Shown here piece after piece: positions 7,791 through 16,408 of a DNA stretch of 64,000 nucleotides (within the stretch, counting starts at the first letter, position 1; every line of letters starts with the position of its first letter). The stretch spans positions 1 through 64,000 of the forward strand of contig CANQGK010000004.1 in the NCBI GenBank assembly GCA_947623175.1. Direction: 5' to 3'. Position numbers and translations under genes: made by a program. The stretch is from an uncultured Clostridia bacterium (GTDB taxonomy: Bacteria; Bacillota; Clostridia; Oscillospirales; Acutalibacteraceae). Under the pieces are notes generated by a model. The model had not been told where the DNA came from. It made no database searches and worked only from the letters and a program-made list of their open reading frames with translations.

Positions 7791-9868
7791 AATTAGTTAT
7801 AGCAGAAAAGCCGAGTGTCGGGGCGGCGATTGCCGCCGTACTTGGCGCAAGGGAAAAGAAAAACGGATATTATGAGGGCGCGGGCTATCTTGTGTCATGG
7901 TGTATCGGGCATTTAATTAGCCTTGCAGACGCGGCGGCGTATAACGAGAAGTATCGCAAATGGAACTATAACGACATTCCCATTATACCGCAGGAATGGC
8001 ATTTTACCATTGCAAGCGGCAAGGAAGCGCAATTTCACATTCTCAAAGGACTTATGCACCGCACAGACGTTTCCGAGGTAGTCAATGCTTGCGACAGCGG
8101 GCGCGAGGGCGAACTCATTTTTCGCTTTGTCTATGAACAGGCGCATTGTCAAAAGCCCTTTTCCCGCCTTTGGATTAGCAGCATGGAGGAAAGCGCAATC
8201 CGGGAGGGCTTTTCCAATCTCAAAGATGGACGCGGATATGATACCCTCTATCAATCCGCGCTTTGCAGGGCAAAGGCAGATTGGCTAATCGGCATTAACG
8301 CCACCCGCCTTTTCTCTATTCTCTATCACAAAACCCTGAATGTGGGGCGCGTTCAAACGCCGACCCTTTCCATGCTTGTAAACCGGGATTATGCAATCAG
8401 CAGCTTTAAGAAAGAAAAATATCATCTTGTCCGGCTGAACGCGGGCGGCGTTGCCGCACTCTCGGAAAAACAGACAGACGAAGCGGCGGCGCGACAGATA
8501 CAGGCGGCTTGCGAGAAATCGCAGGCCGTTTGTACTTCCCTTAAAAAAGAGAAAAAGAGCGTTTCGCCGCCGAAGCTGTTTGACCTTACCGCATTGCAGC
8601 GGGAGGCAAATCGTCTGTTCGGATTTACCGCGAAACAGACCCTTGATTATGCGCAAGCCCTCTATGAAAAGCGGCTTCTGACCTACCCACGCACCGACAG
8701 CAAATATATTACTTCCGATATGGAGAACTCCACCGAAAAGCTGATAAACGACATCTGCGGTATTCTTCCCTTTATGCAGGGCGTTACGCCGCAAGCTGAC
8801 GCTACGCGGATTATCGACAACAGCAAAGTAACCGACCATCACGCCATTTTGCCGACAGCGGAGTTTATCAAAAAGGGCTTTGCAGGCTTGACGGAGGGCG
8901 AGAAAAAAGTAATTTCCCTTGTGAGCGCAAAGCTACTATGCGCCGTTTCTATTCCTTATGAATATGAAGCGGTTACGGCAGTTTTTGATTGCGGCGGCTA
9001 TTCCTTTACCGCCAAAGGCAAAACAACGCTTTGCGAGGGGTGGCAGGAAATTGACCGCCTATTTCGTTCTTCCTTAAAAGCAAAGGACGAAAGCGAGGAA
9101 ACGAGCGAAGAATGCGAACTGCCCGAACTTGCCGAAGGACAGACTTTTAATGTGGCGGCGATAGAAATTACCGACTATTACACGCAGCCCCCAAAAGCAT
9201 TTACGGAGGATACGCTTCTTTCCGCTATGGAAAACGCGGGCAAGGAGGACACGCCGGAGGACGCTGAAAGGAAAGGCTTGGGAACGACCGCAACGCGGGC
9301 GGGTATCATTGAAAAGCTGATTGGCGCGGGCTTTGTCGAGCGCAAAGGACGAAAGCTGATACCCACAAAAGACGGGTACAACCTTGTTTCCGTTCTGCCC
9401 GATACCCTTGTTTCCCCGCAGCTTACCGCCGAATGGGAAACACGCCTTACCGGGATAGCCAAAGGCGCGGAGGAACCCGCCGACTTCATGCGCGGGATTG
9501 AGGAAATGGCCGTTGGAATTGTCAAGACCTATTCCCATATTCCCGAGGACAGCGCAAAGCTGTTTGCCCCGCAGCGGGAAGCAATCGGCACTTGTCCCCG
9601 TTGCGGCGCAGCGGTTTATGAGGGAAAGAAAAACTACTATTGCGGAAACCGCGCTTGCAGCTTTGTCATGTGGAAGAACGACCGATTTTTTGAGCAGCGG
9701 AAAAAGCCCTTTACAAAAGCGATTGCCGCCGCGCTTCTCAAAGACGGAAAAGTAAAAATCAAGGGTATGCACTCAGCCAAAACGGGCAAGACCTTTGACG
9801 GAGTTGTACTGCTTGCAGACACGGGCGGCAAGTATGTAAACTTCCGTGTCGAGCAAACCCGAACATGA
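7787..9868 (+). CDS. topB: DNA topoisomerase III (type IA)
   Basis: The 693-residue protein begins with the Toprim motif (MKLVIAEKPSVGAAIAAVLG) and contains the acidic Toprim residues in ACDSGREGE. The active-site Tyr is in LLTYPRTDSKYI near residue 299. A C-terminal zinc ribbon (CPRCGAAVYEG, then YYCGNRAC) lies near residues 605-625. Type IA enzymes relax and decatenate single-stranded-containing DNA. The ICE copy presumably resolves strands during rolling-circle transfer or replication. It is embedded in the element operon, overlapping both neighbours by four bases. Confidence 0.96.
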   Translation: MKLVIAEKPSVGAAIAAVLGAREKKNGYYEGAGYLVSWCIGHLISLADAAAYNEKYRKWNYNDIPIIPQEWHFTIASGKEAQFHILKGLMHRTDVSEVVNACDSGREGELIFRFVYEQAHCQKPFSRLWISSMEESAIREGFSNLKDGRGYDTLYQSALCRAKADWLIGINATRLFSILYHKTLNVGRVQTPTLSMLVNRDYAISSFKKEKYHLVRLNAGGVAALSEKQTDEAAARQIQAACEKSQAVCTSLKKEKKSVSPPKLFDLTALQREANRLFGFTAKQTLDYAQALYEKRLLTYPRTDSKYITSDMENSTEKLINDICGILPFMQGVTPQADATRIIDNSKVTDHHAILPTAEFIKKGFAGLTEGEKKVISLVSAKLLCAVSIPYEYEAVTAVFDCGGYSFTAKGKTTLCEGWQEIDRLFRSSLKAKDESEETSEECELPELAEGQTFNVAAIEITDYYTQPPKAFTEDTLLSAMENAGKEDTPEDAERKGLGTTATRAGIIEKLIGAGFVERKGRKLIPTKDGYNLVSVLPDTLVSPQLTAEWETRLTGIAKGAEEPADFMRGIEEMAVGIVKTYSHIPEDSAKLFAPQREAIGTCPRCGAAVYEGKKNYYCGNRACSFVMWKNDRFFEQRKKPFTKAIAAALLKDGKVKIKGMHSAKTGKTFDGVVLLADTGGKYVNFRVEQTRT

Positions 9869-10230
9869 TTAGACTTACCGAAAAGCAGTACCGGGCTGTT
9901 AAGAGAATGACCCGCGCCGCGTGCGCGAACAACGATTGCGGGCATTGCCTGTTACTGGACGACGGAGAGCCTTGTGTTTGCGTGCAGAGTATCAGCTATT
10001 CGCTGATATGCCGCTACTTCCGTGAAGCGGTATTGCCCGCCGACAGGCAGCTTTACGGTGAAATTACCCGCGACCGGGAAATTGACCTGAAGCGTTGCGC
10101 GGTATGCGGCGACACCTTTGCAGCGGGCAGCAACCGGGCGAAATACTGCCCCGCTTGTGCGGGCAAGATACGCCGCAGGCAGAAAGCCGCAAGCGAGAGA
10201 AAACGCCGTTTACGGATAAAGACAACTTGA
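9865..10230 (+). CDS. Cysteine-rich VLP domain protein
   Basis: This 121-residue protein has Cys clusters in the N-terminal half (ACANNDCGHCLLLDDGEPCVC) and a CxxC pair of CxxC motifs near the C-terminus (CAVCGDTF and YCPACAGK), then a basic tail. This matches the 'cysteine-rich VLP' family that follows topB in Tn1549-like ICEs. The Cys pattern suggests a zinc- or iron-sulfur-binding nucleic-acid protein; no function is established. The start ATG overlaps the topB stop. Confidence 0.82.
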   Translation: MIRLTEKQYRAVKRMTRAACANNDCGHCLLLDDGEPCVCVQSISYSLICRYFREAVLPADRQLYGEITRDREIDLKRCAVCGDTFAAGSNRAKYCPACAGKIRRRQKAASERKRRLRIKTT

Positions 10231-10329
10231 TAGCAAGCACAGCAAACGAGTACCCGTTTGCGATTTATCCCCGCATTTCTTTTTGAGATTTGCGGGGATA
10301 TTCCTTGTTGGGATAGTCCCAAACCCTTA
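10229..10329 (+). promoter_or_regulatory. Two-part dyad element, copy A (leader of the ardA-fusion gene)
   Basis: Part 1 (10229-10266) contains the near-perfect dyad CAAACGAGTACCCGTTTG. Part 2 (10304-10329) contains TTGGGATAGTCCCAA, a dyad with 6-base arms. The same two parts recur in inverted orientation at 15454-15521 before mobC. Between them copy A carries an extra hairpin with arms ATCCCCGCA (10267-10275) and TGCGGGGAT (10291-10299). The element ends about 30 bases before the downstream start codon. It could be an operator pair, an RNA attenuator or part of oriT. Confidence 0.7.
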
Positions 10330-10358
10330 ATTACCGAGAAAGGAGCGAGTAAAACAAT

Positions 10359-13300
10359 ATGCCGTATTCTTCATACGACTATGATAAATTGGAAGCCGCC
10401 GAAGCCATGCGGATAGAACGCCGGATATATTTTGAAGCAAAGGACGGGGAAATTGCTCCCTACGTTTCTTTGCCTTTGGAACAGTTACACGCCATGCGCG
10501 AGGAAAGCGCGGCAGCGGAACAGGCGTTATTTGACAGCTTAAAAGCGCAAGCCGCCGCATGGGAGGAACAGGCAGGCAAGACGCTTTTGCTGAACAAAGC
10601 GATTGAATACGCAAGGACAACCGTTGTGCAGCACACTTCTAACGAGTGGGAAAAAGGCAAATATGACCGATATACCCGCAGCAACCGGGTATATCAGATG
10701 AACTACCACATTTACGAGAATACCCGTTACGACAGGGAAAAACAGCAAAGCGTCCCTTATTCTTATTCTCTCACATGGGGCGTTTACACCAACAGCCCCA
10801 ACAGGAACGGGCAAGCGAAAATTGCCGGACAGGACAGAAAAGTTTTTTCCGACAAGGCGGCTATGGAAAAGTATCTGAACGGGCGTATCAAAGCATACGA
10901 CCGCCTTTTTACGGAAATCTCCCCGGCAATCCCGCAGGAATACGCCGGGCATTTCAAAGTAAACGGTATGCTTTTACCGGGTTACACCATAGAGGGCGAG
11001 GAAACCCCGCCGCAGCAACAGGCAGTGGCTATTCTCGATAATACCATGCAGCAAAAGGAGCGTGAACACATGAGCGAACAATTTTCTATTATGATTGGCA
11101 ACCGCAGCCGCTTTGAAGCAGGCGAAGCGGGCGGCTATTGGTTGGATATGCCGGCAACAAAGGAGCAGCTTCACGAAGCTATGAGAAGCGTCGGCATTAC
11201 CGCCGACAACCCACAGGATTTTTCCATTCGCGGTTTTTCCGACGACCCGAAAAAACATATTGCCTTGCCTTATGAAATGGTATGTGCCGCCGACGTGAAC
11301 GAACTCAACTTTCTTGCAGCGCGTCTTGAACAGCTCGACCCCGCCGAGTTCGGCAAACTGAACGCGGCAATGCAGCGTCAAAACGGTTTTGAGAATATCG
11401 GACAGATTATCGACTTTACTTATAACGTGGATTTTTTCGTTCATATTCCCGAAGTACATACGACCCGTGACTTGGGCGATTATTACCTAAATCAATCCGG
11501 CATGGTACAAATGCCGGAGGAATGGAAAAGCGGCGTTGATCTTACCGCCTTTGGCGAAAACGCCGTAAAGCAGGAAAAAGGCAGCTTTACCGAATACGGC
11601 TATATCGTGGAAAGCGGCGACGAATGGGAGCGTCAGTTTGAGGGGCGCGACGTGCCGGAGGAATACCGCATTATAAGTTATCCGCAATCCGAGCGCGGCG
11701 AACAGGACAAGACCTTTCAAGACGCGATTAGCGCAGAACAAACGGCACAGGTGATCGAGCCGCAGCAGCCCCGCCCCGTTGTCCCGATTGTCCTTTCTTC
11801 CGAAAAGCCCGCCGATAAAGTAAAGGAGATTACCGCCCGATTGGAACAGGGCATACAGTCAGTTTTTAACAGCGACCGCTACAAAGAGTTTCTAAACGCT
11901 ATGTCGAAGTTCCATGATTACAGCTTGAACAACACAATTCTAATTGCCATGCAGGGCGGCAACTTGGTAAAAGGCTATACGCAATGGCAAAAGGATTTTG
12001 GGCGACAGGTTAAGGCGAAAGAAAAAGGCATTAAAATCTTTGCTCCCGCGCCCTACAAGGTAAAAAAACAGGTTGATAAACTCGACCCCGATACAAACAA
12101 GCCCATGCTTGACGGCGAGGGAAAGCCGATAAAGGAAGAAATGGAAGTCACCGTACCCGCCTTTAAGGTTGTAACCGTCTTTGATATTTCACAGACCGAG
12201 GGGAAGGAGTTCCCTGACCTTTCCGTTAAGCCGCTGCTTGCCGACGTGGAACAGTACGAGGATTTTTTTGCCGCGCTTGAAAAAGCGTCCCCCGTCCCGA
12301 TTGAATTTGAGCAGATCGCAAACAGCGCAAATGGATATTTCAGCTTGACCGATAAGCGCATTGCTATCAAAGAGGGCGTGAGCGAGTTACAGGCGGTAAA
12401 GACAGCCATCCATGAAATCGCCCATGCGAAGCTGCATGACGTGGACTTGAACGCCCCGCCGGAGGAACAAAACCACATTGACCGCCGCAGCCGGGAGGTA
12501 CAAGCGGAAAGCGTCGCCTATACGGTATGCCAGCATTTTGGCCTTGATACGTCGGATTACTCATTCGGCTATGTCGCCGGGTGGAGCAGCGGCAAGGAAA
12601 TGACCGAATTAAAAGCGTCCCTTGAAACGATACAGAATACCGCAAAGGAACTCATTACCGAGATCGAGGGGCATTTTACCAAATTGCAGAAGCAGCGGGA
12701 AACGGAAAAGCAGTCCCCGGTATTTGATAAACTTCCACCCGAACAGCAGCAAGCCTTGTCCGACACCGTAAAAGGCACTTTGCAAATGCTGGTTGACGCA
12801 GACAAGCGGATTTATGGCGACGTTACGGGCAAGACACTTGAAGCAATCGCCGCGCAGGGCTATTCCTACAAAGACGGACAGCTTGAACAGCAGACGCAGC
12901 CGGAGATGTCGCCCGACAGCCTTATGACAGGCGAAACCGTTAAAACGCCGAGGGGCAATTTTTACATTACCGATATGCGCAAAGAACAAATGGAGGCGGC
13001 GGGCTATGGTTTTCACCATGCGTCAGACGACGGAAAATATCTAATCATGGGAAACGGCACATTGGCTTTTGCTATTGCAGCCGAGCAGAGCCGCGAAGCG
13101 GCAGAAAAGGTCAATCCCTTAAAACACGTCGAGGACACAATCGAGCAGAACGACAACGATTTTGACGGGATTATCAATAATACGCCGCAAACGCCTACCG
13201 TTGCCGACTTGGAGCAGCGGGCAAAGGCGGGCGAGGCAATTTCCGTTACCGACCTTGCAAAAGCCGTTCAAGCGGAAAAGGGAGCACAGCCGACAAAAAA

Positions 13301-13400
13301 GCGTTCTGTCTTAAAGCAGCTTGACGAATACAAGAAGCAGGCGGCGCAGCAGCCAAAAAAGCAGCAGGAAAAAAACATTAAAAAGGATTTGGAGGTATGA
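10359..13400 (+). CDS. Large antirestriction fusion: ArdA domain + ArdC/ImmA-type metallopeptidase
   Basis: The protein has 1013 residues and several modules. Residues 1-235 are unrecognised. Residues 238-395 resemble ArdA, an acidic DNA mimic that inhibits type I restriction enzymes (from FSIMIGNRSRFEAGEAGGYW onward). From about 485 comes an ArdC-like ssDNA-binding segment (FHDYSLNNTILIAMQ). A zinc-metallopeptidase HEIAH motif lies at about 685-689. A C-terminal region (GETVKTPRG, YGFHHASDDGKYLIMGNG) is typical of very large ICE proteins. It follows the dyad element and an AAGGAG site. Its expected role is to protect entering single- and double-stranded element DNA in the recipient. Module assignments are from motif recall, not alignment. 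Confidence 0.8.
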   Translation: MPYSSYDYDKLEAAEAMRIERRIYFEAKDGEIAPYVSLPLEQLHAMREESAAAEQALFDSLKAQAAAWEEQAGKTLLLNKAIEYARTTVVQHTSNEWEKGKYDRYTRSNRVYQMNYHIYENTRYDREKQQSVPYSYSLTWGVYTNSPNRNGQAKIAGQDRKVFSDKAAMEKYLNGRIKAYDRLFTEISPAIPQEYAGHFKVNGMLLPGYTIEGEETPPQQQAVAILDNTMQQKEREHMSEQFSIMIGNRSRFEAGEAGGYWLDMPATKEQLHEAMRSVGITADNPQDFSIRGFSDDPKKHIALPYEMVCAADVNELNFLAARLEQLDPAEFGKLNAAMQRQNGFENIGQIIDFTYNVDFFVHIPEVHTTRDLGDYYLNQSGMVQMPEEWKSGVDLTAFGENAVKQEKGSFTEYGYIVESGDEWERQFEGRDVPEEYRIISYPQSERGEQDKTFQDAISAEQTAQVIEPQQPRPVVPIVLSSEKPADKVKEITARLEQGIQSVFNSDRYKEFLNAMSKFHDYSLNNTILIAMQGGNLVKGYTQWQKDFGRQVKAKEKGIKIFAPAPYKVKKQVDKLDPDTNKPMLDGEGKPIKEEMEVTVPAFKVVTVFDISQTEGKEFPDLSVKPLLADVEQYEDFFAALEKASPVPIEFEQIANSANGYFSLTDKRIAIKEGVSELQAVKTAIHEIAHAKLHDVDLNAPPEEQNHIDRRSREVQAESVAYTVCQHFGLDTSDYSFGYVAGWSSGKEMTELKASLETIQNTAKELITEIEGHFTKLQKQRETEKQSPVFDKLPPEQQQALSDTVKGTLQMLVDADKRIYGDVTGKTLEAIAAQGYSYKDGQLEQQTQPEMSPDSLMTGETVKTPRGNFYITDMRKEQMEAAGYGFHHASDDGKYLIMGNGTLAFAIAAEQSREAAEKVNPLKHVEDTIEQNDNDFDGIINNTPQTPTVADLEQRAKAGEAISVTDLAKAVQAEKGAQPTKKRSVLKQLDEYKKQAAQQPKKQQEKNIKKDLEV

Positions 13401-13609
13401 TGATGAATAGCCGTTTTACCGTCGAAGAAGAAAACATTATTTGCATTTACTATGAGGACAACCGAAACAGCATGATTGAAAATATCCGCGAAGCTGTCCC
13501 ATACATGGACGAGGACATAAAAAACCTTGCCGGCGGCGTGATCCGCAAGCTGCAAGCTATGACCGACGCCGAGTTTGCCGAAGCGCGGTTCACTTTCACC
13601 GACGAATAA
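13397..13609 (+). CDS. Transposon-transfer assisting (TTRAP) family protein
   Basis: This 70-residue protein (MMMNSRFTVEEENIICIYY, then helix-rich sequence) matches the small TTRAP family found at the end of the antirestriction/topoisomerase operon in Tn1549-like elements. Its start overlaps the preceding stop in ATGATGATG, directly after GGAGGT, so translation is coupled. A strong terminator follows 11 bases after the stop, marking the 3' end of the long plus-strand transfer operon. Its biochemical activity is unknown. Confidence 0.75.
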   Translation: MMMNSRFTVEEENIICIYYEDNRNSMIENIREAVPYMDEDIKNLAGGVIRKLQAMTDAEFAEARFTFTDE

Positions 13610-13620
13610 GCCCACCATAA

Positions 13621-13670
13621 AGCAGGGACGCGGAAGCCTATTTTGGGCTGCCGCGTCCCTGCTCTTTTTT
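13621..13670 (+). terminator. Rho-independent terminator of the transfer operon
   Basis: A 13-bp perfect stem (AGCAGGGACGCGG at 13621-13633 with its complement at 13651-13663) is followed by CTTTTTT. The stem is GC-rich and the run of T lies on the plus strand, so it ends the operon that finishes with the TTRAP gene. Confidence 0.92.
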
Positions 13671-13809
13671 GCCCCTTGCGTGGAACATTAGAAAGTCGTT
13701 TTTGGAGGTTTGAATATTCTTTATCGTCTATGACGTTTTCCCGCGCCGCAAGCCTTGTAAAATAGGGCTATATCAGCGCCTATCTTTCCATGCCGCCCCC
13801 TGCTTTTGC

Positions 13810-15144
13810 TTACCGTTCCTGTTCCTTTGCCCTGCTTTGGGAGGGATAAAGAATACTGTCAACATTCTTTTTGATAATGCCGTATTCCTGCATTTGCTTT
13901 TTCGCCTGCCGATAATCCGCGTACAGCTTGCTTTTTCTGTCGTGCAGACCGTCATATTTCCTGCGCAGCGCGGCGAGATCGGGCAACTTCTTTATCTGCA
14001 TTTCTTTTAGTGCCTTTGCCGCCGCTTCAAACAAGAGGATTTCGCTCTCATGCCCGCGCAGATACTTTTCCTTGTCGGAGGATTTTTTATATTCGTCATA
14101 GATAGGCTTTAACTGCCGATACGTCGTTGTGTGCTTAATGAGCAGCGATAAATCCGCCATGCGGTTTTCCACTTCCTTAACCGCCCTTGCCGCCGCGTCG
14201 TGGGCGGTCAGAATATCCGCAATTTTACTTTCAAGGTCGCTGTAATATTCAATCTTGTTTTCCGTCAGAAAGTTCATTGTTTTTGCCGCCTGTTTCAGAT
14301 TGTGCAGTTTTGCCCACCGTTCATACCCTGCCGACTGTCCGGCTTTGATACTGTTTTCAATATCCACCACAAGCCGGATTTTTCTGTCGTCCCGCAGCGG
14401 TTTTGTCTTGGCGATATGCACGCCCTTAATGCGGTCTTTGATTGCTTCTTCCGTATAAGACACGCCGAGCGTTTTACAGCGCGTAAACCGTTCCTGTCCG
14501 GCGGCTCTGAAAGAAATGTATTTGCCCTGTTTGATTTCATATCCCATTTCCTGCAAACGGCGCAGCAGTTCGTCAAAATCTTTTACTTGCGGGATAAGGG
14601 TATCAATGGCAAGTTTTAGCTTTGCTTTGTAGCTTGTACCTTGCTTTTCGGCGTTATACTCTGCATAACTCTTTCCCTTGTCCTGTCCAGGCGTTACGAC
14701 GGACAGCCCATGCTCTTTACATATCCTATCGCTTACGCGCCGGATAAAGTGATAGCTTTGCTTATTGGAATGATATTTTTTGTAATCAACGAAGCTGACC
14801 GCGTTAAAAATCAAGTGATTGTGCAAATGCCCTTTGTCAACGTGGGTTGTTAAAACAAACTCGTACTTGCCGCCTAAAACCTCTTTTGCTAACTCCATAC
14901 CGATTTTGTGCGCTTCTTCCGGGGTGGTTTCTCCCACCGCGAAAGACTGTATCAAATGCCGCCCCAAATGGGTGCCGCGATCTCCCGCAGCTTCCCGCGT
15001 CCATGCGAACTCAATATCCGCAGTTTCTATCCCGCAGCCAAACGATGACGCAAGCAGCTTGCCATCTGTCTTGTCGGGATTTAAGATATAATCTATCGCA
15101 GCCTTTAAGGTTGACTTAATAGGGTGCGTCTTTGTAACCGCCAT
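13810..15144 (-). CDS. mobA: MOB-type relaxase (MobA/VirD2-like) of the ICE
   Basis: The protein has 444 residues. The metal-binding three-His motif is clear: H101-V-D-K-G-H106-L-H108-N-H110 followed by LIFNAV, as in MOBP-type relaxases. The likely catalytic Tyr lies in the N-terminal 25 residues (Tyr19 in AAIDYILNP). Relaxases nick one strand at oriT and lead it through the channel. The C-terminal half is helical and coiled. It overlaps mobC by 40 bases on the same strand and points towards the transfer operon, so the two blocks converge at 13.6-13.8 kb. Confidence 0.93.
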   Translation of the reverse strand: MAVTKTHPIKSTLKAAIDYILNPDKTDGKLLASSFGCGIETADIEFAWTREAAGDRGTHLGRHLIQSFAVGETTPEEAHKIGMELAKEVLGGKYEFVLTTHVDKGHLHNHLIFNAVSFVDYKKYHSNKQSYHFIRRVSDRICKEHGLSVVTPGQDKGKSYAEYNAEKQGTSYKAKLKLAIDTLIPQVKDFDELLRRLQEMGYEIKQGKYISFRAAGQERFTRCKTLGVSYTEEAIKDRIKGVHIAKTKPLRDDRKIRLVVDIENSIKAGQSAGYERWAKLHNLKQAAKTMNFLTENKIEYYSDLESKIADILTAHDAAARAVKEVENRMADLSLLIKHTTTYRQLKPIYDEYKKSSDKEKYLRGHESEILLFEAAAKALKEMQIKKLPDLAALRRKYDGLHDRKSKLYADYRQAKKQMQEYGIIKKNVDSILYPSQSRAKEQER

Positions 15145-15434
15145 ATCTCGTCCACCGCCTTTTTTATATCCTCTATGTCCTGCTCATAAACCGCTCCCGT
15201 CGCATTGGCGCGTTTGGCAATCTGATTGATATTGCGGCTCACTGCCTGTAATTCGCGTATATACTGTTTTGTGTCGCTTCTGTCAACGACAAGGATATAC
15301 CCGTCTATCGCCATTTTGCGAAAATACGCGCCGTACTGCCGGATTGGTAGCTGCTTCATTTTTTCATCAATCAGCCGCTTTTCTTCTTCCGATACCCAAA
15401 ACTTGATTTGTATGTTCCTCTTTCTCTTTTCCAT
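15105..15434 (-). CDS. mobC: Relaxosome accessory protein MobC
   Basis: This 109-residue basic protein (MEKRKRNIQIKFWVSEEEKR) has a ribbon-helix-helix-like N-terminus and the conserved core AVSRNINQIAKRAN typical of MobC. MobC binds near oriT and helps the relaxase open the strands. The ATG at 15434 is preceded by AAAGGCGG. The open frame extends upstream to 15653, but that part crosses the conserved dyad element and runs antisense into other signals, so I reject it. The intergenic element immediately upstream is the best oriT candidate. Confidence 0.88.
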   Translation of the reverse strand: MEKRKRNIQIKFWVSEEEKRLIDEKMKQLPIRQYGAYFRKMAIDGYILVVDRSDTKQYIRELQAVSRNINQIAKRANATGAVYEQDIEDIKKAVDEIWRLQRRTLLSQP

Positions 15435-15453
15435 GCTTGCGCCGCCTTTCGTA

Positions 15454-15521
15454 TAAGGGTTTGGGACTATCCCAACAAGCCGAAAATCGCAAACGAGTAC
15501 TCGTTTGCTGTGCTTGCTATC
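15454..15521 (-). promoter_or_regulatory. Two-part dyad element, copy B (leader of mobC; oriT candidate)
   Basis: Read on the minus strand this repeats copy A. The 38-base part 1 differs at one position, which makes the internal dyad perfect (CAAACGAGTACTCGTTTG, 18 bp). The 26-base part 2 is identical. The parts are 4 bases apart here and 37 apart in copy A. It lies about 20 bases upstream of mobC in the same orientation as copy A has to its own gene. A place directly upstream of mobC/mobA is where oriT is usually found in MOBP systems. Confidence 0.72.
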
Positions 15522-15578
15522 TACTCCATATCCCAAATAAAAGACGGTATTTGTTGCGCGTTTCCTCTCTTTTGACAC

Positions 15579-15611
15579 AAAAAAAGATTGCAGCCGCCTT
15601 GTGCTGCAATC
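15579..15611 (-). terminator. Terminator of the XRE regulator gene
   Basis: On the minus strand a 9-bp stem (GATTGCAGC paired with GCTGCAATC, 8-base loop) is followed by seven T. It lies 22 bases after the XRE stop and separates that gene from mobC. Confidence 0.85.
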
Positions 15612-15633
15612 ATATCTTTCGTATAAAACGGGG

Positions 15634-15987
15634 CTATTCCTCTGTTTTCTCAACTTCCGTTATTTCCCTTGCCGTTGCCGCTACAATCCGCAGACCGCTA
15701 TCGCTCATGCTGTCAAGCAGCGCGTCAAGCTGCCGCCGCTGTGTTGACTTCTCTGCGGTGCTGCTTGGAAAGAAAAATTGATCGACGGAAATATGATACC
15801 GGGTTACAAGGTCATAGAAAACCTGTAAACTCGGCTGTTGTCCTTTATTTTCGATATTCGCAAGGTAGCGCGGAGAAATATATAACTCGTCGCTTACCTT
15901 TTTGCGGCTGTCGCCGCTTGCATTTCTCGCGGCTTTTATGGCTGCCCCGAACGCCTTAAAATCGTATAACGGTATCGGTCTTTTCAT
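15634..15987 (-). CDS. XRE-family transcriptional regulator of the ICE
   Basis: The 117-residue protein has a lambda-repressor-type helix-turn-helix at about residues 10-65 (FGAAIKAARN, then ISPRYLANIENKGQQPS) and a short C-terminal region. I choose ATG 15987, 9 bases after AGGGTGA; the in-frame ATG at 15996 abuts that site with no spacing. Such regulators at the mob boundary usually control transfer or excision genes. It has its own terminator, so it is a monocistronic unit. Targets are unknown; the nearby dyads are plausible operators. Confidence 0.85.
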   Translation of the reverse strand: MKRPIPLYDFKAFGAAIKAARNASGDSRKKVSDELYISPRYLANIENKGQQPSLQVFYDLVTRYHISVDQFFFPSSTAEKSTQRRQLDALLDSMSDSGLRIVAATAREITEVEKTEE

Positions 15988-16130
15988 CTTATTCATTCAC
16001 CCTATTACATTTTACAGTTCATCTTTCTTTTTGGATATGTCTGCACAGTTCATAGTATTAGCCAAAATAAAGCATATTATTTACACTCTGTCCATTGCTT
16101 TTATTTGCTTTTATTCGACCGTCCGTAATA

Positions 16131-16219
16131 AATTCAGTACAGAGCAAAGCTAATATTTATGTTGGGGAAAATGGAGCCTGTCTGCTGTATAATTAAAGGG
16201 GTAATAAAAACCTAATTTA
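16131..16219. repeat. 89-bp direct repeat, copy 1
   Basis: This stretch recurs at 17089-17178 with only a few differences (GTTGGGGAAAATGG here against GTTAGGAAAAAATGG). It contains TATAAT within CTGTATAATTAAAGG, so it probably carries a promoter. The two copies flank the membrane-bound XRE gene. The surrounding 16.0-16.4 kb holds no intact gene. Confidence 0.85.
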
Positions 16220-16223
16220 TGAA

Positions 16224-16283
16224 ATCAATAAAGTGCGTGGTGCGATTATCCTATTATCCTTTTTGGCTCTTGCAGCAATGTGA
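16224..16283 (+). pseudogene. Remnant of a small secreted or membrane protein
   Basis: Directly after repeat copy 1 a short frame reads INKVRGAIILLSFLALAAM and then TGA. It looks like the start of a signal peptide or membrane segment (GTG at 16233) that is cut off after about 16 residues. It occupies the position that the intact membrane gene has after copy 2. The call is tentative because of its length. Confidence 0.3.
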
Positions 16284-16408
16284 TGAAATTAGTTTATATA
16301 AATTTGATAAGCTATTCAAAAACATTTTTGCAGGATTGACAAAAGCATTTGGTAGCTTGCAAATACTGAATCGGGTATAATTCAACTACAGAAAAGGAGG
16401 TTTTTCTC

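Noticed and set aside
13671-13809. Small coupled frames after the transfer-operon terminator (GGAGG followed by TTG and ATG frames of 7 and 11 codons)
   Set aside because: Too short and unlike any known leader; most likely chance.
15435-15653. N-terminal extension of MobC
   Set aside because: The added 73 residues translate the conserved dyad element and a terminator and have no MobC similarity; the ATG at 15434 has its own ribosome-binding site.
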